A stretch of DNA of 13,340 nt from CAYHWW01 sp964360145 (GTDB lineage: Bacteria; Bdellovibrionota; UBA1018; CAYHWW01): the NCBI GenBank assembly GCA_964360145.1, contig CAYHWW010000089.1:1-13340 (forward strand). Reading direction: 5' to 3'. The notes beneath the pieces were generated by a model, which saw nothing but the letters and a program-made list of their open reading frames with translations, made no database searches and was not told the origin of the DNA. The position numbers and the translations under genes are program-made. Below are positions 13,292 to 13,340 of the stretch, piece after piece (position 1 is the first letter of the stretch; each line of letters begins with the position of its first letter).

Positions 13292-13340
13292 CCCATAGCA
13301 GTGCATAATCTACGAATAGGCTGTCGAGAAAGTCGCCAGA

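Overview
This is a GC-rich (by eye roughly 55-60%), densely packed bacterial chromosomal window. The gene content is that of a Gram-negative chemoheterotroph. Secreted proteins with Sec-type signal peptides, a TIGR02147-family regulator paired with a secreted protein (a family I know mainly from Bdellovibrio and Fibrobacter), and a 2-oxoacid dehydrogenase E2 gene clustered with lipoate synthesis genes point toward Bdellovibrionota/Oligoflexia or a related lineage. This placement is an inference from gene style, not a phylogeny. I see no rRNA, tRNA, CRISPR array, transposase or phage gene.

Left part (1-2917): an exported amidohydrolase-3 (YtcJ-like) protein that keeps its fold landmarks but has lost its recognisable metal ligands. 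It is followed by a class II Fic AMP-transferase with a C-terminal DNA-binding-like domain. The Fic promoter is embedded in an array of six 10-bp repeats, which looks like an autoregulatory operator. A long inverted repeat lies between Fic and the next, convergent gene.

Middle-left (2918-6110, minus strand): a TIGR02147 regulator translationally coupled (ATGA) to a secreted protein with GNGGDG and HE motifs. Upstream of them, separated by a 10-bp hairpin, is the Mrp/ApbC-type P-loop ATPase, which lacks the usual C-terminal CxxC.

Middle (6169-7513, plus strand): a small Bfd-like [2Fe-2S] protein divergent from mrp, then folE (GTP cyclohydrolase I) and a DUF309 protein in an apparent operon.

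Right part (7534-13218, minus strand): a tightly overlapping cluster transcribed right to left. It comprises a zinc-ribbon small protein, lipA, E2 (lipoyl acyltransferase), lpd (E3), lipB and a stand-alone cyclic-nucleotide-binding-domain protein. LipB transfers octanoate to the E2 lipoyl lysine, LipA inserts the sulfurs, and E2/E3 use the cofactor, so the cluster couples cofactor assembly to its user. No E1 subunit is in the window. A 22-bp perfect palindrome sits in the lipA tail just before the E2 ribosome-binding site. At the far right is an unrecognised small exported protein.

The most interesting points are the Fic operator/promoter array, the pseudoenzyme amidohydrolase, the TIGR02147/secreted-protein pair, the Mrp without CxxC, and the orphan cNMP-binding protein coupled to the lipoylation operon.
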